Origin: Pseudomonas sp. 14P_8.1_Bac3
GTDB taxonomy: Bacteria; Pseudomonadota; Gammaproteobacteria; Pseudomonadales; Pseudomonadaceae
Length of the DNA stretch: 64,000 bases
Reading direction: 5' to 3'
Assembly: GCF_025466085.1 (NCBI RefSeq)
Contig: NZ_JANLOD010000055.1
Span: 62,001-126,000, forward strand
In this document: positions 42,270-51,158 of the stretch, piece by piece
Position numbering within the stretch: position 1 is the stretch's first letter
Layout of the letters: each line of letters begins with the position of its first letter
Position numbers and translations under genes: made by a program
The notes under the pieces: generated by a model
The model's database searches: none
Told to the model about the DNA's origin: nothing
Seen by the model: only the letters and a program-made list of their open reading frames with translations

Positions 42270-42605
42270 TCACAGACAATCGCGAACCGCCTGACGCAAC
42301 GCGCCGGACTTGGCCCAGGGCGGACCCTGATACAACGAGACCCGGCTGCCATCCTTGGATTTCACGATGTCCAGAATCTCGTCAGCGGTGATGATGCTGG
42401 GCGCCGTGATCCGGTAACCATTGGAGATCCCGGTCTGAGCGGCTTTCGGCACCTCTTTCTGCCATGCCGGCAACAGGCAGGCGGCATATGCCTTCGGCGG
42501 TTTTTCGCTGTATTTACTGAAATTCGGCTCGCCGGGCACCAATGAGGCGGGCAATGAGCACCCGGTCAATAACGCCACTATGACGCCCGTCATCATCGTC
42601 CGCAT
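42270..42605 (-). CDS. Small lipoprotein
   Basis: A 111 aa predicted lipoprotein. Signal peptide MRTMMTGVIVALLTGC, lipobox LTGC with Cys at 16. Mature features YAACLLPAWQKEV and the C-terminal RQAVRDCL resemble the lipoprotein at 20766-21125 in arrangement, so it is likely a distant paralogue. The two non-lipobox cysteines could form a disulfide. Function unknown. Confidence 0.75.
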   Translation of the reverse strand: MRTMMTGVIVALLTGCSLPASLVPGEPNFSKYSEKPPKAYAACLLPAWQKEVPKAAQTGISNGYRITAPSIITADEILDIVKSKDGSRVSLYQGPPWAKSGALRQAVRDCL

Positions 42606-42678
42606 CTCGCATCCTTAATGTGAAAAAGGGCAATGTAGCGCGTCGTCGAGCAGACAGCCATTGCTCGAACCAGCCTCA

Positions 42679-42897
42679 TTATTGCGGAGCGCTTTTATCT
42701 TCCGGGTCCGGATAAGTCCGGGTGTTCAGATACGTCATCCAGCGTTCATACGCATCGTGCTGCCACTGACTGACCCGTTCCCATTCCGGGCCGCTCAATT
42801 GATGAGCAGAAATCAGCTGCATCATCGCCGTGGTCGCCGCGTCGAGATCAACGATCAGCTCATGGGCGTGAAATCTAAAATCATCGGTGTTCGTCAT
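42679..42897 (-). CDS. Small hypothetical protein
   Basis: A 72 aa protein, MTNTDDFRFHAHELIVDLDAATTAMMQLISAH..., predicted as two helices with Trp-rich middle (WERVSQWQHDAYERWMTYL). No signal peptide or membrane segment. No family recognised. Confidence 0.6.
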   Translation of the reverse strand: MTNTDDFRFHAHELIVDLDAATTAMMQLISAHQLSGPEWERVSQWQHDAYERWMTYLNTRTYPDPEDKSAPQ

Positions 42898-43057
42898 TGA
42901 AGTTGCCTCGCCCTAGCGAAAGTTCACCACTCCAGTACGACATCAGCTCTGTCAGTTCTCGTTCAACTTCCCGACCAAAGGCTGCTCCGACGAACAAAAC
43001 GCCCTGCTCGGGGATTCGCGACTAAAATTTCCTGGCGCAGACATTCAGGAGGTCGCC

Positions 43058-43330
43058 ATGTGGCTCAACGAATCTGAAAACGAACTTCGGCGGGATCTGC
43101 AAAGCGTTGCGTCGGACTTGCGATGGTCGGCAGTCGAACTGCTGCGCCTGGCGGACCAGTTACGCCAGGCGGGCAACGATGTGGATGCGCAGGCGGTGCT
43201 CAGGCTATGCGATTTGTTTCAGGGGGATGAACAGCGGCTGGCAGGCTATGCCGAGGAAGTGAAGGCCAAGATGATCAGCCGCAACAAGCACGGCGGGATG
43301 AGCGGCGGCGGTGGTTCTCCCCACCCATGA
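43058..43330 (+). CDS. Small hypothetical protein
   Basis: A 90 aa protein with GGAGG at 43049-43053. Mostly helical (DLQSVASDLRWSAVELLRLADQLRQAG and AQAVLRLCDLFQG), ending in a flexible Gly/Ser tail. No recognised domain. Its 3' end runs into a terminator shared with the convergent gene. Confidence 0.6.
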   Translation: MWLNESENELRRDLQSVASDLRWSAVELLRLADQLRQAGNDVDAQAVLRLCDLFQGDEQRLAGYAEEVKAKMISRNKHGGMSGGGGSPHP

Positions 43331-43332
43331 AA

Positions 43333-43354
43333 AAGCCCCGGCAGACCGGGGCTT
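43333..43354. terminator. Terminator between convergent small genes
   Basis: AAGCCCCGG-CAGA-CCGGGGCTT, a 9 bp perfect stem. The stronger T-run is on the minus strand, serving the gene at 43363. Confidence 0.88.
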
Positions 43355-43362
43355 GAAGCGTG

Positions 43363-43566
43363 CTATTGATCGACCTTCTGCCCAGCGGACGGTCTTTTCG
43401 CCCGGGCTTTGTAGCCGGGTAGCGAAGCGGCGAACGCCAGTGCCTCCTCCCGGCTGCCAAATGACCCGAGACGGTCACCTTTGGTGCATACCCGCCAGGG
43501 GCCGTTGTTCACGCTAAGTACGTCGTAACCGTTCATGTGCATCTTATTCAGCATCGGAACGCTCAT
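43363..43566 (-). CDS. DUF2188-like small protein
   Basis: A 67 aa protein: two strands (NGYDVLSVNNGPWRVCTKGDRL) then a helix (REEALAFAASL) and a basic tail. The arrangement is close to DUF2188 and to the 62 aa protein at 19851. RBS GGAGGTAG is just upstream on the minus strand. Function unknown. Confidence 0.62.
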   Translation of the reverse strand: MSVPMLNKMHMNGYDVLSVNNGPWRVCTKGDRLGSFGSREEALAFAASLPGYKARAKRPSAGQKVDQ

Positions 43567-43787
43567 AAGCTACCTCCATTTCGGTACCGATTTTCGGAAC
43601 TGACGCGCCTACCTTACACCTCTCATCCCGGCGGTGCGGACCAGACGTCGTGCCAGGCTTCGCGCATTCAGTTGCACTTTCCGTCGCGCCGACACCTCCA
43701 ACCAGCCAGAGCCCCGCAAAATCGGGTTCCGGCGTGTATATTGCATTTTTATTACTAAATTGTGACAGACGAGCAGTCGGGTAACGC

Positions 43788-44150
43788 ATGAAAGTACGCG
43801 CCACCGTTATTTGCGAGCAGGATCGGCACATTCTTCTGGTGCGCAAGCCCAGATGCCGCTGGACGTTGCCCGGCGGAAAAGTCGAGAGCGGTGAAACCAT
43901 CGCCAACGCGGCCATGCGCGAACTTCAGGAAGAGACCGGGCTCGCCGTCGATGACTTGCTGTATTTGATGGAGCTGGAAGCGGGCAACACCCGCCACCAC
44001 GTCTACGAGGCGTCGGTGCTGAACCTCGACGAGGCGCGCCCGCAGAACGAGATCTTTGACTGCCTGTGGTTTCCCCTGGACGCGGTGCAGAACCTCAACA
44101 CCAGCGACGCCACGCTCAGAATCGTCAGGGCGTTCCAGCGTCGCTTGTAG
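43788..44150 (+). CDS. NUDIX hydrolase
   Basis: A 120 aa NUDIX-domain pyrophosphohydrolase. The full Nudix box (Gx5Ex7REUxEExGU) is present from GKVESGE to REL..EETGL, at about residues 30-52. The substrate (oxidised nucleotide, nucleoside diphosphate derivative or cap-like molecule) cannot be told. It is convergent with benD, and its upstream region lacks a terminator. Confidence 0.9.
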   Translation: MKVRATVICEQDRHILLVRKPRCRWTLPGGKVESGETIANAAMRELQEETGLAVDDLLYLMELEAGNTRHHVYEASVLNLDEARPQNEIFDCLWFPLDAVQNLNTSDATLRIVRAFQRRL

Positions 44151-44165
44151 GGTCCGGCGATTTTG

Positions 44166-44939
44166 TCAGCCCTGATCGCCACCGCCCACGGGCATGATCA
44201 TCCCGGTGATGTAGGACGCCTCGTCGCTGGCCAGGAACAGAATGGCCGCGGCCTGTTCATCCAGGGTGCCGTAGCGTTTCATCAGGCTGGAATCGAGGGT
44301 CTGCTCGACGATTTGCTGGTACCAGACTTTCTCCTGCTCACTCTGCGGTGCACTGTTGCGCGGAATCACCCGCGGCGGCGCTTCCGTTCCACCCGGCGCC
44401 GTCGCATTGACCCGCACGCCACGCCCGGCGGTTTCAAACGCCAGGCACGCGGTCAGCGCATTGACCCCACCCTTCGCCGCACCGTACGGCACGCGATTGA
44501 TACTGCGCGTGGCGATGGACGACACGTTGACGATCGCGCCGCTGCCCTGCTCCAGCATGATCGGCAGCGCGGCATGGCAACACCACAGCGTCGGGAACAG
44601 CGAGCGCCGCACTTCGGCTTCCATCTGTGGTGCTTCGTAATGCTCGAAAGGTTTGGCCCAGATCGTTCCGCCGACGTTGTTGATGAGAATATCGAGACGA
44701 CCGAAACGCTCGACAGCGGCGTGCATCACGCGGTCGCATTCGTCGTACTGCTCAAGGTCGGCAGTCAATGCCAGCACTTGGCTGCCCTGTCCTAATTGCT
44801 GTTGCACTTCGAACACCCGTTCGGAGCGGTCGACCAGGATCAGCCGCGCCCCTTCCGCCGCCATCCGCTCGGCGACACGCCGCCCGATGCCTTGGGCGGC
44901 GCCGGTGATCAAGGCGACTTTTTGGTGAAATCTGTTCAT
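44166..44939 (-). CDS. benD: cis-1,2-dihydroxycyclohexadiene carboxylate dehydrogenase
   Basis: Short-chain dehydrogenase, 257 aa, oxidising benzoate cis-diol to catechol with NAD+ and loss of CO2. The Rossmann motif TGAAQGIG is at about residues 12-19, NNVGG follows, and the catalytic Ser and YxxxK are in VSSIATRSINRVPYGAAKGG. ATG at 44939 has GAGGTAGG upstream. Last gene of benABCD. Confidence 0.96.
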   Translation of the reverse strand: MNRFHQKVALITGAAQGIGRRVAERMAAEGARLILVDRSERVFEVQQQLGQGSQVLALTADLEQYDECDRVMHAAVERFGRLDILINNVGGTIWAKPFEHYEAPQMEAEVRRSLFPTLWCCHAALPIMLEQGSGAIVNVSSIATRSINRVPYGAAKGGVNALTACLAFETAGRGVRVNATAPGGTEAPPRVIPRNSAPQSEQEKVWYQQIVEQTLDSSLMKRYGTLDEQAAAILFLASDEASYITGMIMPVGGGDQG

Positions 44940-45009
44940 ACCTACCTCAAAAAATTCCGGCCAATCAGAAAAATGCAGGCGACACGCGCTCCCACACGTT
45001 GCGCGGCAC

Positions 45010-46023
45010 TCACGCCGCGCTGGCGGCAAACTTCTCGTAGTAAAAATTCACCGGCGCGATGCCTTGCTCGCGAATGAACTGGCTGACCGCTTCGACCATC
45101 GGCGGCGGGCCGCACAGATAGACGTCGACGTCGCCATCGTTCAGATGCTTCGGCTCGATGTGCTGGGTCACGTAGCCCTTGAGCGGGTGCTGGCTGTCGG
45201 GGCTGGCCACGCAGGCGCTGAAGCTGAAGTTCGGGATGCGCGCGGCGAAGGCTTCGAGTCGATCGATTTCCACCAGGTCGAAATCATGGGTCACGCCATA
45301 GATCAGGTGCAGCGGATGGTCGCTGCCCTGTTCGGCGATCTTTTCCAGCATCGCCGTGAACGGCGCCAGCCCGGTGCCGCCGGCCAGCAGCAACAGCGGT
45401 CGGCGAATGTCACGCAGATAAAAACTGCCCAACGGCCCGGCCAGCCGCATGCTGTCGCCGGCCTTGGCCATGCCGGTGAGGAAGCTGCTCATCAGGCCGC
45501 CAGGCACGTTACGAATCAGGAAGCTGACTTCGCCGTCGCGCTGCAGCGAGCTGAATGAATAGGCGCGAGTCTGCTCGCTGCCGGGAATCCCCAGGTTGAC
45601 GTATTGCCCCGGCAGGAACGCCAGTTGGCTCAACGCATCGCCTTTGATCGACAGCGCAATGGTGCTGTCGGACAACTGGCGCACGGCGCTGATGGTCGCG
45701 TCATAACTGGCCTGTTGCGTGCGGCACACTTGCGAGGACGCCGGCACCCGCACCACGCAATCGCTCTGGGCGCGCATCTGGCAGGTCAGGACAAAACCCT
45801 GCTCGGCCTCTTCGGGGCTGAGGGCGTCTTCGATGTAGTCATCGCCCAGGTCATAACGACCGGCTTCAGCGAAACACTTGCAGGTGCCGCAGGCGCCGTC
45901 TCGGCAATCCAGCGGAATGTTGATGCCCTGGCGGTACGCGGCATCGGCCACGGTTTCGCCGGTGTTGGCGTCGATGAAGCGGGTGACGCCGTCTTCGAAA
46001 TTGAAGGCGATGGAATGAGTCAT
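45010..46023 (-). CDS. benC: Benzoate 1,2-dioxygenase electron-transfer component
   Basis: NADH:ferredoxin reductase, 337 aa. An N-terminal plant-type [2Fe-2S] domain (ligands in DCRDGACGTCKCF and LTCQ, about 40-80) is followed by FAD (RAYSFSS) and NADH (LLLAGGTGLAPF) domains. ATG at 46023 is preferred over an in-frame upstream extension. Feeds electrons to BenAB. Confidence 0.96.
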   Translation of the reverse strand: MTHSIAFNFEDGVTRFIDANTGETVADAAYRQGINIPLDCRDGACGTCKCFAEAGRYDLGDDYIEDALSPEEAEQGFVLTCQMRAQSDCVVRVPASSQVCRTQQASYDATISAVRQLSDSTIALSIKGDALSQLAFLPGQYVNLGIPGSEQTRAYSFSSLQRDGEVSFLIRNVPGGLMSSFLTGMAKAGDSMRLAGPLGSFYLRDIRRPLLLLAGGTGLAPFTAMLEKIAEQGSDHPLHLIYGVTHDFDLVEIDRLEAFAARIPNFSFSACVASPDSQHPLKGYVTQHIEPKHLNDGDVDVYLCGPPPMVEAVSQFIREQGIAPVNFYYEKFAASAA

Positions 46024-46033
46024 GACGGCTGCC

Positions 46034-46522
46034 TCACAGATGGTAAACATCGATGACCTGACGAACGTAGTCGTTCTTCAGGATCACTTTCTTGGCCTTG
46101 ATCAGCGGGTTTTCGCCGCGCACGTCGAGGGTGTAGAAGCTGCTGCCGAAATAGCTGTCGACGGTCTTGTAGCGAAAGCTCAGGGTGTGCCAGTTGAAGC
46201 GCACCTTGCACAGGCCGTCCGCCTGTTCCAGCAGCTCGATGTTGCTGATGTTGTGGGAGGTGCGGGTGTCCGGCAGGGTGGCGCTGGAACGTTCGGTCTT
46301 GATGCGAAAGACACGGTCTTCAAGCCCCGTGCGGTTGCCGTACCAGATCAGCGAAATTTCCCGCTGCGGGTCTTCGGTCAACTCGTCGTTGTCGTCCCAC
46401 GAGGGCATCCAGAAGGTAGCGTCCGGCGCGTACAGCTCCAGCCATTGGTCCCACTGGCGATCGTCGAGGTAGCGCGCTTCGCGGTAGAGAAAATCGCGCA
46501 CGCTGTCGTAGGTGATGGTCAT
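46034..46522 (-). CDS. benB: Benzoate 1,2-dioxygenase small (beta) subunit
   Basis: Structural subunit of the alpha3beta3 hydroxylase, 162 aa from ATG at 46522. Motifs REARYLDDRQWDQWLELYAPDATFWMPSW and SRYKTVDSYFG-type region SFRYKTVDSYFG are typical. Its start overlaps the benA stop by 4 bp. Confidence 0.96.
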   Translation of the reverse strand: MTITYDSVRDFLYREARYLDDRQWDQWLELYAPDATFWMPSWDDNDELTEDPQREISLIWYGNRTGLEDRVFRIKTERSSATLPDTRTSHNISNIELLEQADGLCKVRFNWHTLSFRYKTVDSYFGSSFYTLDVRGENPLIKAKKVILKNDYVRQVIDVYHL

Positions 46523-47883
46523 TGCACGTCCTCCACGGCGATCAGTTTCGACTGTTCGGCGGCCAACGCCTTGAGCATGGTTTGCTGCCAGTATTTGTGT
46601 TGCAGCACGAACAGCCCTTCGTCTTCGGTGCGCACACCGCTGAGCAGTGGCTGCAGGTCGATTTCTTTCGCCGCCTCGTCGGGGCCTTCGATCCAGTGCT
46701 CGGCACCACGGGACATGTCGTTCCACGTAGTAACGCTGCCCTGATAGCTGGTCTGGCACGAGCGGAACTCTTCCAGGTCATCCGGCGTGGCCATGCCGCT
46801 GACGTTGAAGAAATCCTCGTACTGACGAATCCGGCTGGAACGCGCCTGATCGCTTTCGCCTTTGGGAGCGATGCAATAGATGGTGATTTCCGTGCGATTG
46901 ACCGAGATCGGCCGGGCGATACGGATCTGCGAGCTGAACTGGTCCATCAGGTACACGTTCGGGTACAGGCACAGATTGCGCGAGTTCTCGATCATCCAGT
47001 CGGCGCGGGCGCGGCCGAAGTCCTGAGCCAGTTCATCGCGACGTTCGTACAGCGGACGATCCTCAGGGTTGGCCCAACGGGTCCAGAGCAGCATGTGCCC
47101 CTTGTCGAAGGAATAAAAACCGCCGCCCTGCTTGGCCCAGCCGCCTGCACTCATGGTCGGGTTGCTGTCGCAAGCCTCGCGTTGTTTGCGCTGGTTCTGG
47201 GTGGCCGCGTAGTTCCAGTGCACCGAGCTGACGTGGTATCCGTCGGCACCGTTTTCGGCGGTGAGTTTCCAGTTGCCCTCGTAGATATAGCTGGATGAGC
47301 CACGCAGCACTTCCAGGCCGTCAGCGGACTGGTCAACGATCATGTCGATGATTTTCGCCGACTCGCCGAGGTGTTCAACCAGCGGCAAAACATCGGCCTT
47401 GAGGCTGCCAAACAGGAAGCCGCGATAGGATTCGAAACGCGCGACCTTGGTCAGGTCATGGGAGCCTTCGCAGTTGAAGCTCGCCGGGTAGCCCGCCTGG
47501 GCCGGGTCCTTGACCTTGAGCAGTTTGCCGGAGTTGTTAAAGGTCCAGCCGTGGAACGGGCAGGTGTAGGTGCTTTTGTTGCCGGACTTGTGCCGGCACA
47601 GCGTCGCGCCGCGGTGGCTGCAGGCGTTGATGAACGCGTTGAGTTCACCGTCCTTGTTGCGCGCGATAAAGATCGACTGGCGCCCCATGGTGGTGGTGTG
47701 GAAATCGTTTTTGTTGGGGATCTGGCTTTCGTGCGCCAGGTACAGCCAGTTGCCTTCGAAGATGTGTTCCATCTCCAGGTCGAACAGCCGCGGGTCGGTG
47801 AACATCTCGCGTTTACAGCGGTAGATGCCCTGTTCTTTGTCATCTTCGAGCAGGGAGTGAAGGTATTCGGGTCGCAGGGACAT
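46519..47883 (-). CDS. benA: Benzoate 1,2-dioxygenase large (alpha) subunit
   Basis: Catalytic subunit, 454 aa from ATG at 47883 (GGAGGCGG upstream). It holds the Rieske [2Fe-2S] centre (CSHRGATLC and CPFHGW, about 92-120) and the mononuclear Fe site (DGYHVSSVHW, with a later Asp). It hydroxylates benzoate to the cis-diol. First gene of benABCD; its promoter carries tandem BenR sites. Confidence 0.97.
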   Translation of the reverse strand: MSLRPEYLHSLLEDDKEQGIYRCKREMFTDPRLFDLEMEHIFEGNWLYLAHESQIPNKNDFHTTTMGRQSIFIARNKDGELNAFINACSHRGATLCRHKSGNKSTYTCPFHGWTFNNSGKLLKVKDPAQAGYPASFNCEGSHDLTKVARFESYRGFLFGSLKADVLPLVEHLGESAKIIDMIVDQSADGLEVLRGSSSYIYEGNWKLTAENGADGYHVSSVHWNYAATQNQRKQREACDSNPTMSAGGWAKQGGGFYSFDKGHMLLWTRWANPEDRPLYERRDELAQDFGRARADWMIENSRNLCLYPNVYLMDQFSSQIRIARPISVNRTEITIYCIAPKGESDQARSSRIRQYEDFFNVSGMATPDDLEEFRSCQTSYQGSVTTWNDMSRGAEHWIEGPDEAAKEIDLQPLLSGVRTEDEGLFVLQHKYWQQTMLKALAAEQSKLIAVEDVQ

Positions 47884-47945
47884 GTCCGCCGCCTCCATTG
47901 TTTTTATCAGGCAGGGCCATGCTAGGACGAGAGGCTGGGGCGGAC

Positions 47946-47981
47946 TATCCGCTGAGTGCAGACCTGTATCCGTTTTGTGCA
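47946..47981 (-). promoter_or_regulatory. Tandem BenR/XylS-type operator of benABCD
   Basis: Read on the minus strand: TGCACAAAACGGATA, 6 bp, then TGCACTCAGCGGATA. Both match the XylS/BenR half-site TGCA-N6-GGNTA and are separated by the canonical 6 bp. The benA ATG is 63 bp downstream. Confidence 0.88.
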
Positions 47982-48051
47982 AACCGTTTTCGGGGGGCCG
48001 GAAAACCGTGCAGCGTCATGTGGCGCCGCCACAGGCCTGGTCACGACACGG

Positions 48052-48083
48052 CCCCTGTAGGAGCAAGCTCGCTCCTACAGGGG
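48052..48083. repeat. Collapsed REP hairpin, copy 1
   Basis: CCCCTGTAGGAGC / GCTCCTACAGGGG, a 13 bp perfect stem with 6 nt loop. The same arms recur at 51159-51190, on the other side of the toxin-immunity-benR block. Confidence 0.85.
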
Positions 48084-48198
48084 TTTCGCGCTGATCATTC
48101 TTCCACTGTTCATTTTCGGAAATGACCTACACCTCGGCCTACATAAACACAAAACGTTCTGCCCTAGACTGCCCGCCTGAATACAAGGAGTGCGTTCT

Positions 48199-49656
48199 AT
48201 GGCCAATCATCCGGACCGTCGTGACCTCTGGGATGTCAACAGCGCCGCCGGCAAACTGATCGGCCAAGGCCGCACGATCAGCGCTCGTCATATCGCCGAC
48301 GGCATGGCGCGGGAGCAATTCAACCGGGAAGTGGCCAGCTACGCAAAACGCATCGCCGACGATGTTGCCCGAGGCCATAAGACGCCGGAGCAAGGCCTAC
48401 AGGCGCTGCTGCAGGAGCAGCGCAATCTGCTCAGTCAGTCACAGGCGCTGACACGAAAAGCTCAGGGCGCAATACCTGACCAGGTGAAGAAAGCGCCCAC
48501 CTCGACACTCAAACAACCGGTGTTGAAGCCTGACCCGCAGCGACTGCTGCGCCATGTTCATGCGCAGCATCTCAAGGCATCCCGCGGCGTAGACGCCTCA
48601 CCGCACCCTGTCGCCGACTTGAAATTTTTCCCCCGTGAACGCTGGCCGCCGGAAGTGCCACTGGAAGACCCGGGGTTCTACATCGTCCCCAGAACCACGA
48701 CGGCCGACAAACTCGAAGCACAGCTATTCACATCGGCCTCCCCCGCCGTCATCGCCAAGTTCCACGCCCTTAATCCAAATCTGGATCAAGTGAAAGCCGG
48801 GACGATGATTGTGCTCAGCGACCCGAACAATCCTCGCTGTAGTTTCGAAGATGCGCTGTTGATGCAGGCGGCGGATAAGGTGAATAGAGCCCTGGAGCCT
48901 CTCAGCCCGGATGAAGCCGATTTCATGGCGCGCCATTACGATGAGATCGCCCTCTTTCTATCCAAGGGCTCACTCGGTGCCAGTGTCGGACTGTCCATGT
49001 TCTCGAAGAACCTGGACGACGTGAGCGGCGTCCTGCGGGAGATCGAGCATTTGCATAGGCGAACTTTTGAGGCCAATGGTCGCTTGAACTCGCCCGAGTT
49101 CTTTTCAGAACGTAAACGCTTGTTATCTCAATTGGATACTCACCTCACCAAACTGACAAAGCAGAGCATTGGCTTCCCCGATCATCCCAATCTAAAGGCA
49201 TTACTGGGCATATCGACCAAAAGCCTTGTGCATCGCTGGAGAAAAGCCGGCGCCCCCGGACGGATCCCGGGCTACGCCACGCATATCGCGGGCGTTTCGA
49301 AGGCGGCGAAGTATGTGAAATATGGTGGCTGGATTGGTACGGCGGTGGGGGGTGGGGCTTCGGCGGTCAAGGTCAAGGGTGTTTGTGCAGAAGGCGATGC
49401 AGAGGCTTGTGAGAAAGTGAAGTTTACTGAAGGCGGGAGCTTTTTAGGTGGGATTGCCGGCGGCGTGGCTGTTGGAGCGATGTTTTCGGCGCCGCTTGTA
49501 AGCAGCATATGCGTAGCGCTTTCCGTGCCAACGGGTGGAACTGCTGGTCTGGTATGCGGAGTATTGGTAGTCGGCACAGGAACTTACGCGGCTGGTGCAG
49601 CCGGAGCTAACTTTTTTGAAAAAGCGGGAGAAGTTATCTACGAGAGTACGAAATGA
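48199..49656 (+). CDS. Candidate pore-forming antibacterial toxin (possible T6SS effector)
   Basis: A 485 aa protein from ATG at 48199 (AAGGAG 8 nt upstream). There is no signal peptide. Order: helical N-terminus (about 1-95), basic linker, LysM-like alpha/beta stretch (about 159-210, FYIVPRTTTADKL...IVLSDPNNP), helical middle (about 213-345), and a C-terminal glycine-rich hydrophobic region (376-390, 412-433, 446-472) that looks like glycine-zipper membrane helices. A small membrane protein gene follows with a 4 bp overlap. This resembles toxin/immunity pairs delivered by type VI secretion (for example the pore-forming Tse4/Tsi4 of P. aeruginosa). No T6SS or VgrG/PAAR gene is in the window. 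Confidence 0.65.
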   Translation: MANHPDRRDLWDVNSAAGKLIGQGRTISARHIADGMAREQFNREVASYAKRIADDVARGHKTPEQGLQALLQEQRNLLSQSQALTRKAQGAIPDQVKKAPTSTLKQPVLKPDPQRLLRHVHAQHLKASRGVDASPHPVADLKFFPRERWPPEVPLEDPGFYIVPRTTTADKLEAQLFTSASPAVIAKFHALNPNLDQVKAGTMIVLSDPNNPRCSFEDALLMQAADKVNRALEPLSPDEADFMARHYDEIALFLSKGSLGASVGLSMFSKNLDDVSGVLREIEHLHRRTFEANGRLNSPEFFSERKRLLSQLDTHLTKLTKQSIGFPDHPNLKALLGISTKSLVHRWRKAGAPGRIPGYATHIAGVSKAAKYVKYGGWIGTAVGGGASAVKVKGVCAEGDAEACEKVKFTEGGSFLGGIAGGVAVGAMFSAPLVSSICVALSVPTGGTAGLVCGVLVVGTGTYAAGAAGANFFEKAGEVIYESTK

Positions 49657-50036
49657 ATACCAGCAGAGTTGTCGTCGCATACTTGGGTTTATTCGTTCTT
49701 GTCTGTGCTTTTATCTGGTTCGGAGTGGCGTTATATGTGGCAAATAAAAAAATTGAAATTCTTTTGCGCCTTTTTCCGAACAGCCTTGGAGTCAAAACGC
49801 TGTCTGCGCTGAGATACGGAGGGGTTTGGGGGAAAATCATGTTGATCGGCGGAATAACCAGCTACGTCACATTTCCTTTTCTTTATTTGAAAAATGGGCA
49901 ATTAAGCCGAAAAGATCTTCAAGCTATTCCCACCCCACTGAAGCGCAGACTGATAACTATGCAATGGGTTCTCGTATCACTTGTGTCCTTGATGTTTGCA
50001 CTTTATGTAATTGATGAATCCGGTCTGTTGTATTAG
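49653..50036 (+). CDS. Candidate immunity protein (small membrane protein)
   Basis: A 127 aa protein with three predicted transmembrane helices (about 8-30, 59-78 and 104-122) and a basic cytoplasmic loop. Its ATG overlaps the toxin stop by 4 bp. The gene is clearly AT-richer than neighbouring ben/cat genes, suggesting recent acquisition. Membrane location fits protection against a pore-former. Confidence 0.62.
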   Translation: MNTSRVVVAYLGLFVLVCAFIWFGVALYVANKKIEILLRLFPNSLGVKTLSALRYGGVWGKIMLIGGITSYVTFPFLYLKNGQLSRKDLQAIPTPLKRRLITMQWVLVSLVSLMFALYVIDESGLLY

Positions 50037-50159
50037 CTGCCTGCTGACGTTCAATAATCCAGTCTGGAGCAAAGTTGGACATGATGTTAGCGCACCTTTT
50101 CTACGGCCCGCCCCACGGGAAACGTTTTTCACCAGACACAGGTGAGGATCATCGGAATG

Positions 50160-51116
50160 TCAAGAGCGCCGCTTAATCGTATTCGACGGCAATTCCCCAA
50201 ACTGCTTGCGATAACTCTCGGCAAAACGCCCCAAATGCACAAAGCCATAATCCATCGCCACTTCAGTGACGTTGCGCACATTGCAAGTCGGGTCACTCAG
50301 GCAGGCGTTGATGCGTTCCAGGCGTTTCTGCCGGATGTAGTTTTTCGGCGTGGTGCCGGCGTTGCGCTCGAACAGGCTGTAGAGCGAACGCAGGCTCATT
50401 TGCGCCTGGCGCGCCAGCTCTTCGCTGCCAATGTCCTGCTTGAGATGACGGGCGATGTAATCGGCGATGACTTCGAACGTGGCCGTCTGTGAACCAAGGC
50501 TGATACGGCTGACATTGGTCTGCATCAGGCTGAGCATCTTGCTGACGATGATCTGCGCGTAGTGCTCCTGCACCTTGGGCATCGGATCGCGGGCCTCGGC
50601 TTCCTGACAGATCATCGCCAGCAGGCCGACAAACCCTTCCAGCGCGTTGAGCTGGTAACGGTTCTCCAGGAACCGTACGCCCTGCCCCGGATAGCGCCAG
50701 CGCTGCTCGTTGCAGACCGATTCAAGCAACGACGTCGGGACTTTGAGGATGAATTTTTCGCAATCGTCGGAGTACGTCAGGTCCACCGGATCGTCGGGAT
50801 TGATCAGCAGCAATTCACCGGGGGCGAAGTAATGTTCCTGTCCGTGGCCGCGCCACAGGCAGTTGCCACGCAGCAGCACTTGCAGGTGATAGACGTTTTC
50901 CAGCGCGCCGGAGGTGACGCGAACTGCAGCGCCATAACTGATGCGGCACAGGTCGAGGCTGGCGAATTTTCGGTGATTGAGACTGGCCAGCGGACGCCCG
51001 GCCCGAGGCATCACGATGCAATGATTACCGACATGCTGATTGACGTAGCCGGACACCGCATACGGGTCGGCATGGTCGAATACGGCGCTGCGCTGACTCA
51101 ACAGTTGCGCTTGCAT
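50160..51116 (-). CDS. benR: AraC/XylS-family benzoate regulator
   Basis: Transcription activator, 318 aa from ATG at 51116, the usual BenR length. The N-terminal cupin-like effector domain binds benzoate; the C-terminal domain (about 210-318) has two helix-turn-helix motifs (GSEELARQAQMSLRSLYSLFERNAGTTPKNYIR and EVAMDYGFVHLGRFAESYRKQFGELPS). It should act at 47946-47981. Confidence 0.94.
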   Translation of the reverse strand: MQAQLLSQRSAVFDHADPYAVSGYVNQHVGNHCIVMPRAGRPLASLNHRKFASLDLCRISYGAAVRVTSGALENVYHLQVLLRGNCLWRGHGQEHYFAPGELLLINPDDPVDLTYSDDCEKFILKVPTSLLESVCNEQRWRYPGQGVRFLENRYQLNALEGFVGLLAMICQEAEARDPMPKVQEHYAQIIVSKMLSLMQTNVSRISLGSQTATFEVIADYIARHLKQDIGSEELARQAQMSLRSLYSLFERNAGTTPKNYIRQKRLERINACLSDPTCNVRNVTEVAMDYGFVHLGRFAESYRKQFGELPSNTIKRRS

Positions 51117-51158
51117 GATCGGGGCACTCTCGTTGTTGTAATGGGCTACGTCCAACTG

